Shown here: positions 1-8,730 of the stretch, piece by piece | How positions within the stretch are numbered: the first letter of the stretch is position 1 | Layout of the letters: each line of letters starts with the position of its first letter | Source of the DNA: Cryptosporangium minutisporangium | GTDB lineage: Bacteria; Actinomycetota; Actinomycetes; Mycobacteriales; Cryptosporangiaceae | Reading direction: 5' to 3' | Length of the DNA: 64,000 bases | Assembly: GCF_039536245.1 (NCBI RefSeq) | Contig: NZ_BAAAYN010000014.1 | Coordinates: 25,755-89,754, forward strand | The notes under the pieces: model-generated | The model's database searches: none | What the model saw: only the letters and a program-made list of their open reading frames with translations | What the model was told of the DNA's origin: nothing | Position numbers and translations under genes: made by a program

Positions 1-1448
1 AGCGCGGTGACGACGTCGACCATCGACAGGCCGGACTCCCGGATGGTGCGGGCCGCATTGAGGATCGTCAGCGCGTCGGCGCTCCCGGAACCCTCCAGGT
101 CCTTGGAGCCGACGGCGTCCACGGCGGCGTCCACCGCCTCGTCGGACAGGTCGGCGAGGCCGAACCACCGGTACACCGCCTGCACCGCCTCGGCGGCCCG
201 GCGCCGCAGCGCCTCCAGCGACTCCGGCGGTGCGGTCGTCAGACCGCCGTCGACGCCCCAGTCGCGCTGGAGCACAAGCCAGTCGTCGAGATCCTCGGCG
301 TTCCAGTTGCTCGGGCCGAACATGTTGTCGTAGCGCTGGATCGTGCCGAAGCCGCTGCAGACGAAGTCCGAGCCGGCCAGCAGGATCGGCAACGTGCGGG
401 ACGTACGGCGGACGTCCGACTCGCTCATCAGGGCGTCGTTGCCGGTGCAGGCCTCCAGGTTGCGGGCCATCACCAGAACGTTCTCGGCCATCAGTTCGCG
501 GACGCCCGCGGGCACCGACGCCGCCACCGAAGCCCCGTCGATGCCACCGTTCTGGACGCCCTGCGCGCCGATCGCTCGGGCCAGCGCGACGCAGCGGGAC
601 TCCAGATAGAGCATCGAGCGACGCTCGGCGCCGCCCATCAGCACCTCGGCACCCGCCCCGGACGACACCCGCATCTTGATGCCCCTGGATGCGTACGCCG
701 AGGTCAGAAACGCCTTCGACCAGGGCGTGTCGTCGCCGTCGGTGAACACGCCCTCGGTGCCGTAGAGCGACACGGTCTCGGCGTAGGAGACGAAGCCGCG
801 CAGGCCGAGCTCGAGCTCCAACGCCTCCTCGACCGAGCACTGCACGAGCACTCCGGCCGCGCCGACCGCGGCGCCGACGCTCACCGCGACCGCGTTGGAC
901 GGCGCGTCGGCCAGCACCGGCACCGTCGTCTCCAGCTCGCGGAATCCGTAGGCGGCAGCGGTCGCGGCGTCGGCGGCGAGCAGCAGCGGATCGTCGGCGC
1001 GGTTGGTGACGTGCCCCTGGTTGCTGGGCGTCCGGCGGGCCCGCAGCTTGGTCATGGCCATCGTCAGCTCGGCCGGGCGCAGTAGTGCCAGCACGCGGGC
1101 GAGCTTCGCCGGTGTGCAACCGTCCACCAAGCGCACCACCGCACTCCGAGGCACGGCGAAGTCGACCATCCGCCGGGCGATCTCGACGTCCGGCAACGCC
1201 ATCGCCTCCTCGGCGACGGCCAGGTCCAGCCCGTGCGCGGCGATGAACGCGTCGATCGTGTCGAAGTCTGCCTCAGCCACTCCGTCCAGCTCGACGACGC
1301 GGCCGTCGACCAGCCGCAGGCTCGGTTCCGGGTCGTACGGCGAGCGCAGCGCCACCAGGCCGAGTTCGACGTTCTCGACCGCGAACCCATCGAGGTTCAC
1401 GCGCTGGGCGTCCAGGTCGCGGATTCGCCCCACCCGCCGATCGACCAT
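1..1448 (-). CDS. pduC: Propanediol/glycerol dehydratase large subunit, B12-dependent (partial, C-terminus outside window)
   Basis: About 482 residues are visible, running off the window start. The protein follows the diol dehydratase alpha subunit from end to end: VNLDGF near the N-terminus, MTKLRARRTPSNQ..HVTN, a YAETVSLYGTE block, FTDGDDTPWSKAFL and YDNMFGPSNWNAEDLDDW. The family uses adenosylcobalamin to turn 1,2-propanediol or glycerol into an aldehyde and water, and works with medium and small subunits that would lie beyond the edge. The ATG has a clear GAGGAG site that overlaps the stop region of the upstream kinase-like gene (11-base gap), so the two genes are very likely cotranscribed. 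Substrate (propanediol or glycerol) cannot be settled from sequence. Confidence 0.9.
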   Translation of the reverse strand, partial: MVDRRVGRIRDLDAQRVNLDGFAVENVELGLVALRSPYDPEPSLRLVDGRVVELDGVAEADFDTIDAFIAAHGLDLAVAEEAMALPDVEIARRMVDFAVPRSAVVRLVDGCTPAKLARVLALLRPAELTMAMTKLRARRTPSNQGHVTNRADDPLLLAADAATAAAYGFRELETTVPVLADAPSNAVAVSVGAAVGAAGVLVQCSVEEALELELGLRGFVSYAETVSLYGTEGVFTDGDDTPWSKAFLTSAYASRGIKMRVSSGAGAEVLMGGAERRSMLYLESRCVALARAIGAQGVQNGGIDGASVAASVPAGVRELMAENVLVMARNLEACTGNDALMSESDVRRTSRTLPILLAGSDFVCSGFGTIQRYDNMFGPSNWNAEDLDDWLVLQRDWGVDGGLTTAPPESLEALRRRAAEAVQAVYRWFGLADLSDEAVDAAVDAVGSKDLEGSGSADALTILNAARTIRESGLSMVDVVTA

Positions 1449-1459
1449 GCACTCTCCTC

Positions 1460-3793
1460 TTATCCGCGTACTTCGGTCAGTTCACCGGACGACGTCCGCT
1501 GATAGATCGTGTTCCGTGAGATGAAGTAGACGAGACCGTCCGACCCGGCCGCTACCGCGTCGATGTACCGGCCGCTGACCAGCTCCCGCGCGGAGCCGCC
1601 GTTACGCAGCTCGCAGAGGCCGTACGAGCCGACGTAGAGCGCGCCGTCGTCGCCGGCCGCGAGCGTGTCCGGCCCGTTGTACACGATCTTCGACGGGCAG
1701 TCCGCCAGCGTGCCACCGCCCGCCACCTGCGTCATCTCACCGCCGACCTGGAAGCCCCAGACCAGGCGGTGCCCGCGGTCGGCGACGTAGACGCGCCCGT
1801 CTCTGCCGACGGCGATCGACCGGATCTGTTCGAGTCCGGCGGCGGCCTCCGGAGCGTCCTCGCCGGTGTCCTCGGGCGGGTTCTGGGCGACGATGGTGAG
1901 TCCGTTGGTGCGGAGTTGACGCACGCGCGGTGCGCCGCTGCCGGACTCGGCGATGTAGAGCTGCCCGGTGCGGCTGGTGGCGATGACGAAGAAGTTGGGC
2001 AGCGCTGCCGCCTGCGGATTCGTGAGGTCGTCGGCTTCGTCGGCGGTCGGCTCGGCACCGACCACGGTTCGGATCTTGCCGTCCGACGTCACCTGGCGGA
2101 TCCGGCGCTCGGCGGTGTCGGCGATGTAGAGGCTGCCGTTCGGTCCGAGCGCCAACGACTGCGGGTAGGACAGCTGGGCGTCCTTGGCCGGGCCTCCGTC
2201 ACCGCCGGAGCCGGGCTTGACCGCGGGGCCGACGCCGGCGACGACCGTCACCTGTCCGGACCGGCTGATCTTCCGCACCTGCCGGTTGGAGACGTCGCTC
2301 AGGTACAGGTCGCCGGACGGGCTGACGAGCAGGCCGCGCGGCGTGGACGTGCGAATGGCGGGGGTGCCGTCGCCCTGGTCGGAACTCCACGGCGCGAGCA
2401 CGACGAGGACCGCCGCGCCGATCACCGCCAGCGTGGCCACCCCGATCACCCACGGACGCCGGTACCACCGACGGCGCGGTGGTCGGTCGTCGTCGTCCTC
2501 CGGTGGCAGGTCGTCCGCGGGCAGCAGGGCGTGGCGGCTGGGGTCGGCGAACGTCTCCGGACCTCGGCGGACGAGTCCCGGCCCGGTCGGCGCGCCCGCG
2601 GGATCCGGCGGCGGGGGGGCACCGACGGGTCCGGCCGGAGCACCGCCCCGCGGGATGCCGCTCACCGGAGCGCTACTGACCGGGACGCTGCTCACCGGGG
2701 CACCACTCACCGGCGCGTCACCGGTCGGAGCGCCCGTCTGCGGGGCTCCGGTCGTCGGGGCACGGGTCAGGGCGGGCGCGGCCCCGTTCGCTGTGGCCCC
2801 GTTCGCTGTGGCCCCGTTCGCTGTGGCCGCGTTCGCCGGGGCACCCGCGAGCGACGGGAGCGAAACGCTCGCCCGAGCGGTCCGCTGGGGGGTGTCGGCC
2901 GCGGCGGAACCCGCGGCCCGGCCGTGTGCGGCCTCCCGCACCCGACCGCTCACCTGCACCGGGACGACGACCTGGTCGAGCCAGTCCGGCCCGAGCGCCC
3001 CGGCCGCGGCGTACCCCAACTCCACCGCGAATTCGAAGGCCGACCGCTGTCGCTCACCGGCGTCCTTGCTCAGCGACCGGTCGATCACCGCAGCCAGCTG
3101 CCGGGGCACGTCGGAGAGCCACGGAGCGGGGACGTTGACGTGGTGGTGCAGCAACGCGGAGAGCGGCAGGTCACGGCTGAACGGCAGCCGTCCGCTGAAC
3201 AGCTCGTACAGCAGGACGCCGAGCGAGTACACGTCGGTGGCGGGACCGAGCCGGAACCCCTGGATCCGCTCCGGCGCCGTGTAGGCCGGCGTCCCGGACG
3301 CCGCGCTGATCAACGACGCACCGTCGGAAGCCGTACCGAAACCCACCACCTTCAGCGTGCCGTCGCTGGTGTAAATCAGATTTTCCGGGCGAACGTCGCG
3401 GTGCAGGATGCCCCGCTGGTGCACCGCGCCGAGCGCATCGGACACCGCGAGCCCCGCCCCGCACGCCTCGACGGCGGTCATTCCGGGACGTTGGTGCAGC
3501 ATCGGGCCGCCGACGTGCTCCATGATCAGCAGGCACAGGCCGTCATGTTCCACATAGTCATGAATCCGCACGATGTGCGGGTGGTCGAGCTCGGCGAGCG
3601 CCGTCGCCTCGGCGAGGAATCGATCCCGCAGCAGGGCGTCGGTGTCCCCGTCCGCCAGGACTTTGACGGCGGCCTGCCAGCCGATACGGCGGTGCCGGGC
3701 GGCGTACACGACGCCGTAGCCGCCTCGGCCGATCCGCTCGCCGACTTCGTATGCCGGTAACGCGGCGTCCAAGCGCTCGCGATTCATCAGCAT
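1460..3793 (-). CDS. Membrane-anchored serine/threonine kinase-like protein with C-terminal NHL repeats; DFG motif altered
   Basis: 777 residues from the chosen ATG (a second ATG lies two codons on). Residues 15-280 are a Hanks-type kinase fold with glycine loop GRGGYG (22-27), the VAIK-type lysine K44 and HRDVRPEN (131-138). A long Pro/Ala/Thr/Ser-rich linker follows, one transmembrane segment near 446-467, then an extracellular NHL/beta-propeller region with repeats such as GLLVSPSGDLYLSD and SLALGPNGSLYIAD. The position of the DFG motif reads GFG (151-153), so the magnesium-binding Asp is missing; activity is doubtful. Family members sense through the outer propeller and phosphorylate inside. 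Promoter candidate at 3893-3922; cotranscribed with the diol dehydratase. Confidence 0.85.
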   Translation of the reverse strand: MLMNRERLDAALPAYEVGERIGRGGYGVVYAARHRRIGWQAAVKVLADGDTDALLRDRFLAEATALAELDHPHIVRIHDYVEHDGLCLLIMEHVGGPMLHQRPGMTAVEACGAGLAVSDALGAVHQRGILHRDVRPENLIYTSDGTLKVVGFGTASDGASLISAASGTPAYTAPERIQGFRLGPATDVYSLGVLLYELFSGRLPFSRDLPLSALLHHHVNVPAPWLSDVPRQLAAVIDRSLSKDAGERQRSAFEFAVELGYAAAGALGPDWLDQVVVPVQVSGRVREAAHGRAAGSAAADTPQRTARASVSLPSLAGAPANAATANGATANGATANGAAPALTRAPTTGAPQTGAPTGDAPVSGAPVSSVPVSSAPVSGIPRGGAPAGPVGAPPPPDPAGAPTGPGLVRRGPETFADPSRHALLPADDLPPEDDDDRPPRRRWYRRPWVIGVATLAVIGAAVLVVLAPWSSDQGDGTPAIRTSTPRGLLVSPSGDLYLSDVSNRQVRKISRSGQVTVVAGVGPAVKPGSGGDGGPAKDAQLSYPQSLALGPNGSLYIADTAERRIRQVTSDGKIRTVVGAEPTADEADDLTNPQAAALPNFFVIATSRTGQLYIAESGSGAPRVRQLRTNGLTIVAQNPPEDTGEDAPEAAAGLEQIRSIAVGRDGRVYVADRGHRLVWGFQVGGEMTQVAGGGTLADCPSKIVYNGPDTLAAGDDGALYVGSYGLCELRNGGSARELVSGRYIDAVAAGSDGLVYFISRNTIYQRTSSGELTEVRG
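2781..2840. repeat. 15-bp tandem repeat inside the kinase linker
   Basis: Three identical 15-base units (GCCCCGTTCGCTGTG) and a diverged fourth encode the Ala-Asn-Gly-Ala-Thr repeats of the linker. They keep the frame, so copy-number change would only change linker length. Confidence 0.9.
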
Positions 3794-3892
3794 GGTCCAC
3801 GTCCGTCCCGTTACTCGGGCCCCGCAGCCGAAGCGGTTGGTACGAACGCGATTCTGCCGAGCTAGGGGGACTAGGGGGAATTGGCGCCGGAA

Positions 3893-3922
3893 AGTATAGG
3901 TAGATGCCGACCGATTCGGTAA
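3893..3922 (-). promoter_or_regulatory. Candidate promoter for the kinase-like/diol dehydratase operon
   Basis: On the minus strand TTACCG and TATACT are separated by 18 bases, a close match to a housekeeping promoter and unusual in such G+C-rich DNA. It would give a leader of about 90 bases before the ATG at 3793. The leader contains two adjacent copies of TCCCCCTAG (3872-3889), which I cannot assign. Confidence 0.5.
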
Positions 3923-3972
3923 CTCTTCTCCTCTGTGGCGGTCACACAAAGTCCCCCGAACGGCCAATGTGT

Positions 3973-4407
3973 TCATGGTGCGGAATCCGTAGGAGCCGAG
4001 TAGGGCCACTTGTCAGCGGCGGCCTTCGCACACGCCACGTCCTGCTCGACGGTTCCCCCGCTGACGCCGACACCACCGACCACGCGACCGCCCGACCAGA
4101 GCGGCTTGCCGCCGCCGAAGCAGACGTAGCGGCCACCCGCCGCCGACGCGAGGCCCTGCAGGGGTCCGCCCGGTCCGGCGAGGACGCCGAGCACGTCGGT
4201 CGCGACCCGGTGGGCGACCGCGGTGTAGGCCTTGTCGACGGCGAGCGTGGGGCCGGCGATCTCGGCGCCGTCCATCCGGACGAACGCGACCAGGTTGCCG
4301 CCGCCGTCCACGACCGCGACCGAGACCAGCGCACCGACGTCCCTCGCGCACGCCAGCGACGCAGCGCAGAGGAGCAGGGCGGTGTCCAGATCCGGCGCCT
4401 CGCTCAT
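3973..4407 (-). CDS. GlcG/HbpS-family heme-binding-like protein
   Basis: 144 residues, the usual length of the family once called DUF336. Visible family blocks are VAVVDGGGNLVAFVRMDGA, AVDKAYTAVA and FGGGKPLWSGGRVVGGVGVSG. Relatives include the extracellular heme-binding HbpS of Streptomyces, GlcG and the C-terminal domain of PduO from diol utilisation operons; none has a firmly known common activity. The start ATG overlaps the stop of the acetamidase by four bases (ATGA), so translation is probably coupled. The closeness to a diol dehydratase gene fits the recurrent pairing of this family with B12-dependent diol metabolism, but that link is inference. Confidence 0.8.
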   Translation of the reverse strand: MSEAPDLDTALLLCAASLACARDVGALVSVAVVDGGGNLVAFVRMDGAEIAGPTLAVDKAYTAVAHRVATDVLGVLAGPGGPLQGLASAAGGRYVCFGGGKPLWSGGRVVGGVGVSGGTVEQDVACAKAAADKWPYSAPTDSAP

Positions 4408-5429
4408 GACTGTTCTGCGCGCCAGGCGGCGCCGATCGCCCGGAGCCGGGCGTGCACGCCGCCCATCGCGGTGACGCCGGGCAGCGCGTACTTGGGGAGC
4501 TTCGCCGTCATCGTGTAGACCACGTCGACGACGTTCGCGACCGGCGTCAGCGTGGCCTGCGAGACGAGTTGGTAGGCGTCGAGCGCGCTCAGGCCCGATT
4601 CGGTCGCGACCCAGCCGACCAACTCGCTGTGGGCGATCCGGAACGCGTCCTCCAGCGGCTTGGTGGAGCCGGTCGTGATCAGGTAGTCGTCGCTCTCGAT
4701 CCGCGGCCAGCGGCACGGGTGTCCTTTGACGACGTCGACGACGAGCGCGGTGTCCATCGCGGTCTCGACCGCCACCCCGCAGGTCTCCCCCTCCCCCTGC
4801 CTGGCGTGACCGTCGCCGAAGCTGAACAGCGCCCCCTCGACGTTGACCGGCAGGTAACAGGTGACGCCGGCGCGCATCTCCGGGGTGTCCATGTTGCCGC
4901 CCCAGTCGCCCGGTGCCAGCGAGTTGCGCACCTCGCCGAGTGCGGGCGCCACCCCGACCGTGCCGTGCATCGGGTCGAGCGGCAGGTCGACGGTGAAGTT
5001 CGAGTCCAGCGCCCGGTAGCGCACGGTGCGCGCGACGGTGTCGAGGTCGTAGACCCAGGTGCGCTCGGGTAGGGCCGCGTGCAGCAGGGGCGTCACCGGC
5101 GTCGCGGTCAGCGCACCGAAGAACGGCACGGTGGTGCTGACGCCCCAGGTCTCCCGGGGCTCGATCGAGATGAAGTGCACGGCGAGCGTGTCACCGGGCT
5201 CGGCGCCCTCGATGTAGAACGGACCGGTCTGGGGGTTGAGGTAGCGCGGGTCGCACAGCTCCGAGGGACGGTCGTCGACCGACCGGACGACGCCCGCGAA
5301 GCAGTCCCGCGTCCAGGTCGTGAGCACGGTGCCGGGGCGGATCGACGCGACCGGGGCCGCACCGCCGAAGGTGTAGACCAGGCGCGCCGGATCGGTGTCC
5401 GGGTCGGGTTGGAAGTCGAACGTCAGCAC
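4404..5429 (-). CDS. Acetamidase/formamidase family amidohydrolase
   Basis: 341 residues, typical of the FmdA/AmdA family, which hydrolyses short amides such as formamide or acetamide to the acid and ammonia. Family marks are the N-terminal TRDCFAG block, PQTGPFYIEGAEPGDTL, PMHGTVGVAPA, GDWGGNMDTPEM and FSFGDGHARQGEGE. The GTG start follows GGAGGGGG. It sits downstream of an APC permease and overlaps the GlcG-like gene, so the three genes probably form one unit for importing and breaking down a nitrogenous compound. The true substrate is not known; many members annotated as acetamidase are untested. Confidence 0.85.
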   Translation of the reverse strand: MLTFDFQPDPDTDPARLVYTFGGAAPVASIRPGTVLTTWTRDCFAGVVRSVDDRPSELCDPRYLNPQTGPFYIEGAEPGDTLAVHFISIEPRETWGVSTTVPFFGALTATPVTPLLHAALPERTWVYDLDTVARTVRYRALDSNFTVDLPLDPMHGTVGVAPALGEVRNSLAPGDWGGNMDTPEMRAGVTCYLPVNVEGALFSFGDGHARQGEGETCGVAVETAMDTALVVDVVKGHPCRWPRIESDDYLITTGSTKPLEDAFRIAHSELVGWVATESGLSALDAYQLVSQATLTPVANVVDVVYTMTAKLPKYALPGVTAMGGVHARLRAIGAAWRAEQS

Positions 5430-5445
5430 CGTTCCCCCTCCGTCC

Positions 5446-5498
5446 GTGAAGACCTACGTGGGTCCCCTACGTGGGTCATAGCCCACGTAGGTCTTCAC
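5446..5498. terminator. 17-bp perfect inverted repeat between permease and acetamidase genes
   Basis: The 17-base arm at 5446-5462 is exactly complementary to 5482-5498, and the 19-base spacer holds a further direct copy of CCTACGTGGG (5466-5475). No T-run follows. It may be an attenuator or partial terminator separating the permease from the acetamidase, or a cluster of operator sites; the three copies of one 10-mer favour a binding-site role. Confidence 0.5.
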
Positions 5499-5507
5499 AA
5501 CAAGAAC

Positions 5508-7103
5508 TCAGCGCTCGTGCGACTCGGACATCACGGTGGAGCCGATCCGCTCGAACCGCTCCGGGCTGCGGTACTTCAGCACCAGGGCGCCGAGCACGCC
5601 GAGAACACCGACGCCCAGCACGATGTAGGGCGTCGCCTTGAACACCGGGCTGCCCGCGGCCGCACCCGCCGCGAAGTCGATGTTGCTGAACAGCAGGTAG
5701 ACGACGTAGAGCATGCCGATCGCCCCGATCAGCGGCGCCAGGAACGTCCGCCACCAGCTCGCGGTCTCCGGGTGCTTCTTGCGGACGTGGAAGTACCAGA
5801 TCACCGCGACCGAGCAGATCGACTGAACGATCAACAGCGCCATCGTGCCCATCAGAGCCATCAGGCCGTACTGGTGGATGTAGGCGACGTCCGGCGCGGC
5901 GTCGGTCGGCTTCTGCAGGAAGAAGAAGCCGAGCGTGATCACCAGCACGATTCCGCTCTGGACGATCGACGCGATGTGCGGCGACCCGTGCTTGCCGTGG
6001 GTGGAGCCGAGCGTCCGTTGCAGCCGGCTGGAGACGCCGTCGCGGCCGAGCGCGTACAGGTAACGGGACGCGGCGTTGTGGAACGCCAGCGCGCAGGCGA
6101 ACGATCCGGTGACGACCAGGACCAGGTAGACGTCCTTCACCCAGCCGGCCAGGTACCGGTCGGTGATGCCGTAGAAGAGGTCGAACGGGTTGCCGGTACT
6201 ACCCCGGGAGATCGCGATCGCGTTGTCGAGCCCGTTGCCGGCGATCGCCATCCAGGAGACGAAGACGTAGAACAGGCCGAGCCCGATCACCGCGATCATC
6301 GTGGCCCGCGGCACGATCTTCTTCGGGTCCTTGGACTCCTCGCCGTAGACCGCGGTGGTCTCGAAGCCGACCCACGACCAGAACGCGAAGAACAGACCGA
6401 TCGCGGCGCTGCCGGTGATCGCCGCCTGCGGGTCGCTCGCGACCGCGGAGAACGCGTTGGCCGGGTTGAGTGCGCCGGTCTCCAGACCGGTCGGTCCGCC
6501 GCCGCGCACCAGGATCGCGATCGCCAGCGCGGCCAGGATGATCACCTCGGCGACGAGGAAGACGCCGAGCACCTTGCCGGAGAGCGAGATCTCGAAGTAC
6601 CCGAGCGCGGCGATGATCGCGATCCCGATCAGCGCGTAGACCAGCCAGCTGATCTCCGGGCCGCCGAAGTTCTCGATCGTGCTCTTGGTGAACGACGCCA
6701 GGATGCCGATCAGCGACGCCTCGAACACGACGTACGCGAGCGTCGCCATCAGACCGGCGCCCATTCCCCAGACCTTGCCGAGGCCGTGGGAGATGAAGCC
6801 GTAGAACGCACCGGTGGTGGTGATGTGCTTGGCCATCGTGACGTAGCCGATCGCGAAGATCGTCAGGATCACGGTGGCGAAGAAGAAGCCGGCCGGGGCT
6901 CCGATGCCGTTGCCGAAACCGATCGCGATCGGCACGTTGCCGGTCATCGCGGTGATCGGCGCGGCGTTGGCCAGCGCGATGAAGAGCACGGCCCAGAGCC
7001 CGATCGTGCCGGGCTTGAGGCGGTGCACCTCGTGCGGCGCCAACCCCTCGGTCTCGGCCGCGACGGTGGTGTTCACCGCACCGTCGTCCTTGGTGGTACT
7101 CAC
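5508..7103 (-). CDS. APC-superfamily amino acid/amine permease
   Basis: 531 residues from a GTG start with AGGAAGGG upstream; a longer reading to 7304 lacks a better signal. About twelve hydrophobic segments follow a charged N-terminus, beginning with GTIGLWAVLFIALANAAPIT, the usual first helix of APC transporters; the segment FFAFWSWVGFETTAVYGEES matches the conserved helix 6 region with its loop GEESKDPKKIVPRA. It would be a cytoplasmic-membrane importer of an amino acid, amine or amino-alcohol. It heads the permease-acetamidase-GlcG group and is divergent from the aminotransferase/kinase operon, with which it shares a 310-base promoter region. Confidence 0.85.
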   Translation of the reverse strand: MSTTKDDGAVNTTVAAETEGLAPHEVHRLKPGTIGLWAVLFIALANAAPITAMTGNVPIAIGFGNGIGAPAGFFFATVILTIFAIGYVTMAKHITTTGAFYGFISHGLGKVWGMGAGLMATLAYVVFEASLIGILASFTKSTIENFGGPEISWLVYALIGIAIIAALGYFEISLSGKVLGVFLVAEVIILAALAIAILVRGGGPTGLETGALNPANAFSAVASDPQAAITGSAAIGLFFAFWSWVGFETTAVYGEESKDPKKIVPRATMIAVIGLGLFYVFVSWMAIAGNGLDNAIAISRGSTGNPFDLFYGITDRYLAGWVKDVYLVLVVTGSFACALAFHNAASRYLYALGRDGVSSRLQRTLGSTHGKHGSPHIASIVQSGIVLVITLGFFFLQKPTDAAPDVAYIHQYGLMALMGTMALLIVQSICSVAVIWYFHVRKKHPETASWWRTFLAPLIGAIGMLYVVYLLFSNIDFAAGAAAGSPVFKATPYIVLGVGVLGVLGALVLKYRSPERFERIGSTVMSESHER

Positions 7104-7413
7104 AGGCCCACGCCCTTCCTGACAGCGCGAAGTAACGGGATGTTCGTCAGGGGCGCGACGCCGCGTCCGGAATTGGTTCGCAAAAAACTGCGGGGATTTG
7201 GTACCGAACCGGCAAGCCGCCGTCACAGCACGGGGGGATAGTGGCACCACGCAGACCCGCCGATCAATATCCGGCCGGTTACGGTCTCGTTTCCGAGCAA
7301 CCATTTGACGAAACGGTCGGACCAGGTCTAGTTGTTGGGCCTACCGTTGGGCGTTAGCTCGACGTACCGCAGTGCCGCGGATGCCCCCGGACCCCGGCGC
7401 GGAAGGTCAGTAG
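7104..7413. other. Divergent intergenic region between permease and aminotransferase
   Basis: 310 bases with no convincing gene. A weak plus-strand promoter candidate is TTGACG (7305-7310) with TAGTTG 18 bases later; a leader of about 75 bases would follow. An A-run and lower G+C near 7185-7195 are the other notable features. A GntR operator would be expected here but I could not pick a clear one. Confidence 0.4.
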
Positions 7414-8730
7414 ATGACCGTTCAACCCGACCAGACCACCGACCGTGTCGCCGAACTGGCGGCCGCACTGTCCACCGGCGGCTTCCCCTGGGCCTCCAAG
7501 GACGCGATGCTCAGCGCCTCGGAGGCGTACTGGAACCCGGGCAAGACCCGGTTCTGGATCGACGAGGGCGTTCCGCTGGTGATCGACCGGCGCGAGGGCT
7601 ACCACCTGCACGACGTCGCCGGGCACACGTTGATCGACGTCCACCTCAACGGCGGGACGTACAACCTCGGGCACCGCAATCCCGACGTGGTGGCCGCGGT
7701 GACCCGCGCGCTCGACCGGTTCGACGTCGGCAACCACCACTTCCCGTCGCTGGCCCGGACCGCGCTGGCGGAGGCCCTGATCCGCACCGCGCCACCCGGG
7801 CTCGCCAAGGTCGTCTACGGCAGCGGCGGCGGCGAGGCCGTCGACATCGCGATCAAGTCCGCACGGCACGCCACCAAGCGGCGCAAGATCGTGTCGATCG
7901 TCAAGGCCTACCACGGCCACACCGGGCTCGCGGTGGGCACCGGCGACGACCGGTTCTCCCGGATGTTCCTCGCCGACCAGCCGGCCGACTTCCCCCACGT
8001 CGAGTTCAACGACCTCGGCGCGATGGCGGACGCCCTGCGCGGTGACGACGTCGCCGCGGTGATCATGGAGACGATCCCGGCCACGTACGGCTTCCCGATG
8101 CCGGCACCCGGTTACCTCGCCGCGGTCAAGCGGCTCTGCGAGGAGCACGGCACGCTCTACATCGCCGACGAGGTGCAGACCGGGCTGGGGCGCACCGGTG
8201 AGCTCTGGGGCATCACCAAGCACCACGTCGAGCCGGACCTGCTGATCACCGGCAAGGGGCTGTCCGGCGGGATCTACCCGGTCACCGCGGTGCTGGCCAG
8301 CGACCGGGCAGCGGCCTGGCTCGACGAGGACGGCTTCGGGCACATCTCCACCTTCGGCGGCGCCGAGCTGGGATGCGTCGCGGCGCTCACCGCCCTGGAC
8401 CTGACGCTCCGCCGCTCGACCCGGGAGAACGTCGCGGCGCTCACCGAGCTGTTCGCCGACGGGCTGGCGTCGATCCGGGCGGAGTTCCCGGACTGGCTGG
8501 TCGGGATCCGCCAGGACGGACTGGTCATCGGCCTGGAATTCGCGCACTCCGAAGGCGCAAAGCACGTGATGCGGCGCCTCTACCAGGGCGGCGTCTGGGC
8601 AATCTTCTCCACGTTGGACCCGCGGGTGCTGCAGTACAAACCGGGCCTGCTGGTGACGCCGGAGCTCGCCGCGGACATCCTGGAGCACACCCGCACCGCC
8701 GTGCGGCTCTCCCGGGACGACGTCCGGTGA
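7414..8730 (+). CDS. Class III PLP aminotransferase (possible phospho-lyase)
   Basis: 438 residues, full length for fold-type I, class III aminotransferases. The PLP lysine is K281 in TGKGLSGG, preceded by LYIADEVQTGLGRTGELW; the cofactor phosphate site shows YGSGGGEAVDIAIK. The gene overlaps the following APH-type kinase by four bases (GTGA), so the two act together. In vertebrates and some bacteria a class III member partnered with an APH-type kinase is a phospho-lyase that eliminates phosphate and ammonia from a phosphorylated amino-alcohol (phosphoethanolamine, phosphohydroxylysine). That is an attractive but unproven reading; an ordinary omega-aminotransferase is the alternative. Confidence 0.85.
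   Translation: MTVQPDQTTDRVAELAAALSTGGFPWASKDAMLSASEAYWNPGKTRFWIDEGVPLVIDRREGYHLHDVAGHTLIDVHLNGGTYNLGHRNPDVVAAVTRALDRFDVGNHHFPSLARTALAEALIRTAPPGLAKVVYGSGGGEAVDIAIKSARHATKRRKIVSIVKAYHGHTGLAVGTGDDRFSRMFLADQPADFPHVEFNDLGAMADALRGDDVAAVIMETIPATYGFPMPAPGYLAAVKRLCEEHGTLYIADEVQTGLGRTGELWGITKHHVEPDLLITGKGLSGGIYPVTAVLASDRAAAWLDEDGFGHISTFGGAELGCVAALTALDLTLRRSTRENVAALTELFADGLASIRAEFPDWLVGIRQDGLVIGLEFAHSEGAKHVMRRLYQGGVWAIFSTLDPRVLQYKPGLLVTPELAADILEHTRTAVRLSRDDVR

Noticed and set aside
1769..3760. 663-codon open frame on the plus strand opposite the kinase-like gene
   Set aside because: It is the complement of a clearly recognised protein; the translation is Arg/Gly/Pro-rich with no domain, as expected for antisense frames in high-G+C DNA.
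5079..7241. 720-codon plus-strand frame opposite acetamidase and permease genes
   Set aside because: Extremely Arg/Asp/Glu/His-rich, no domain, and antisense to two well-supported genes.
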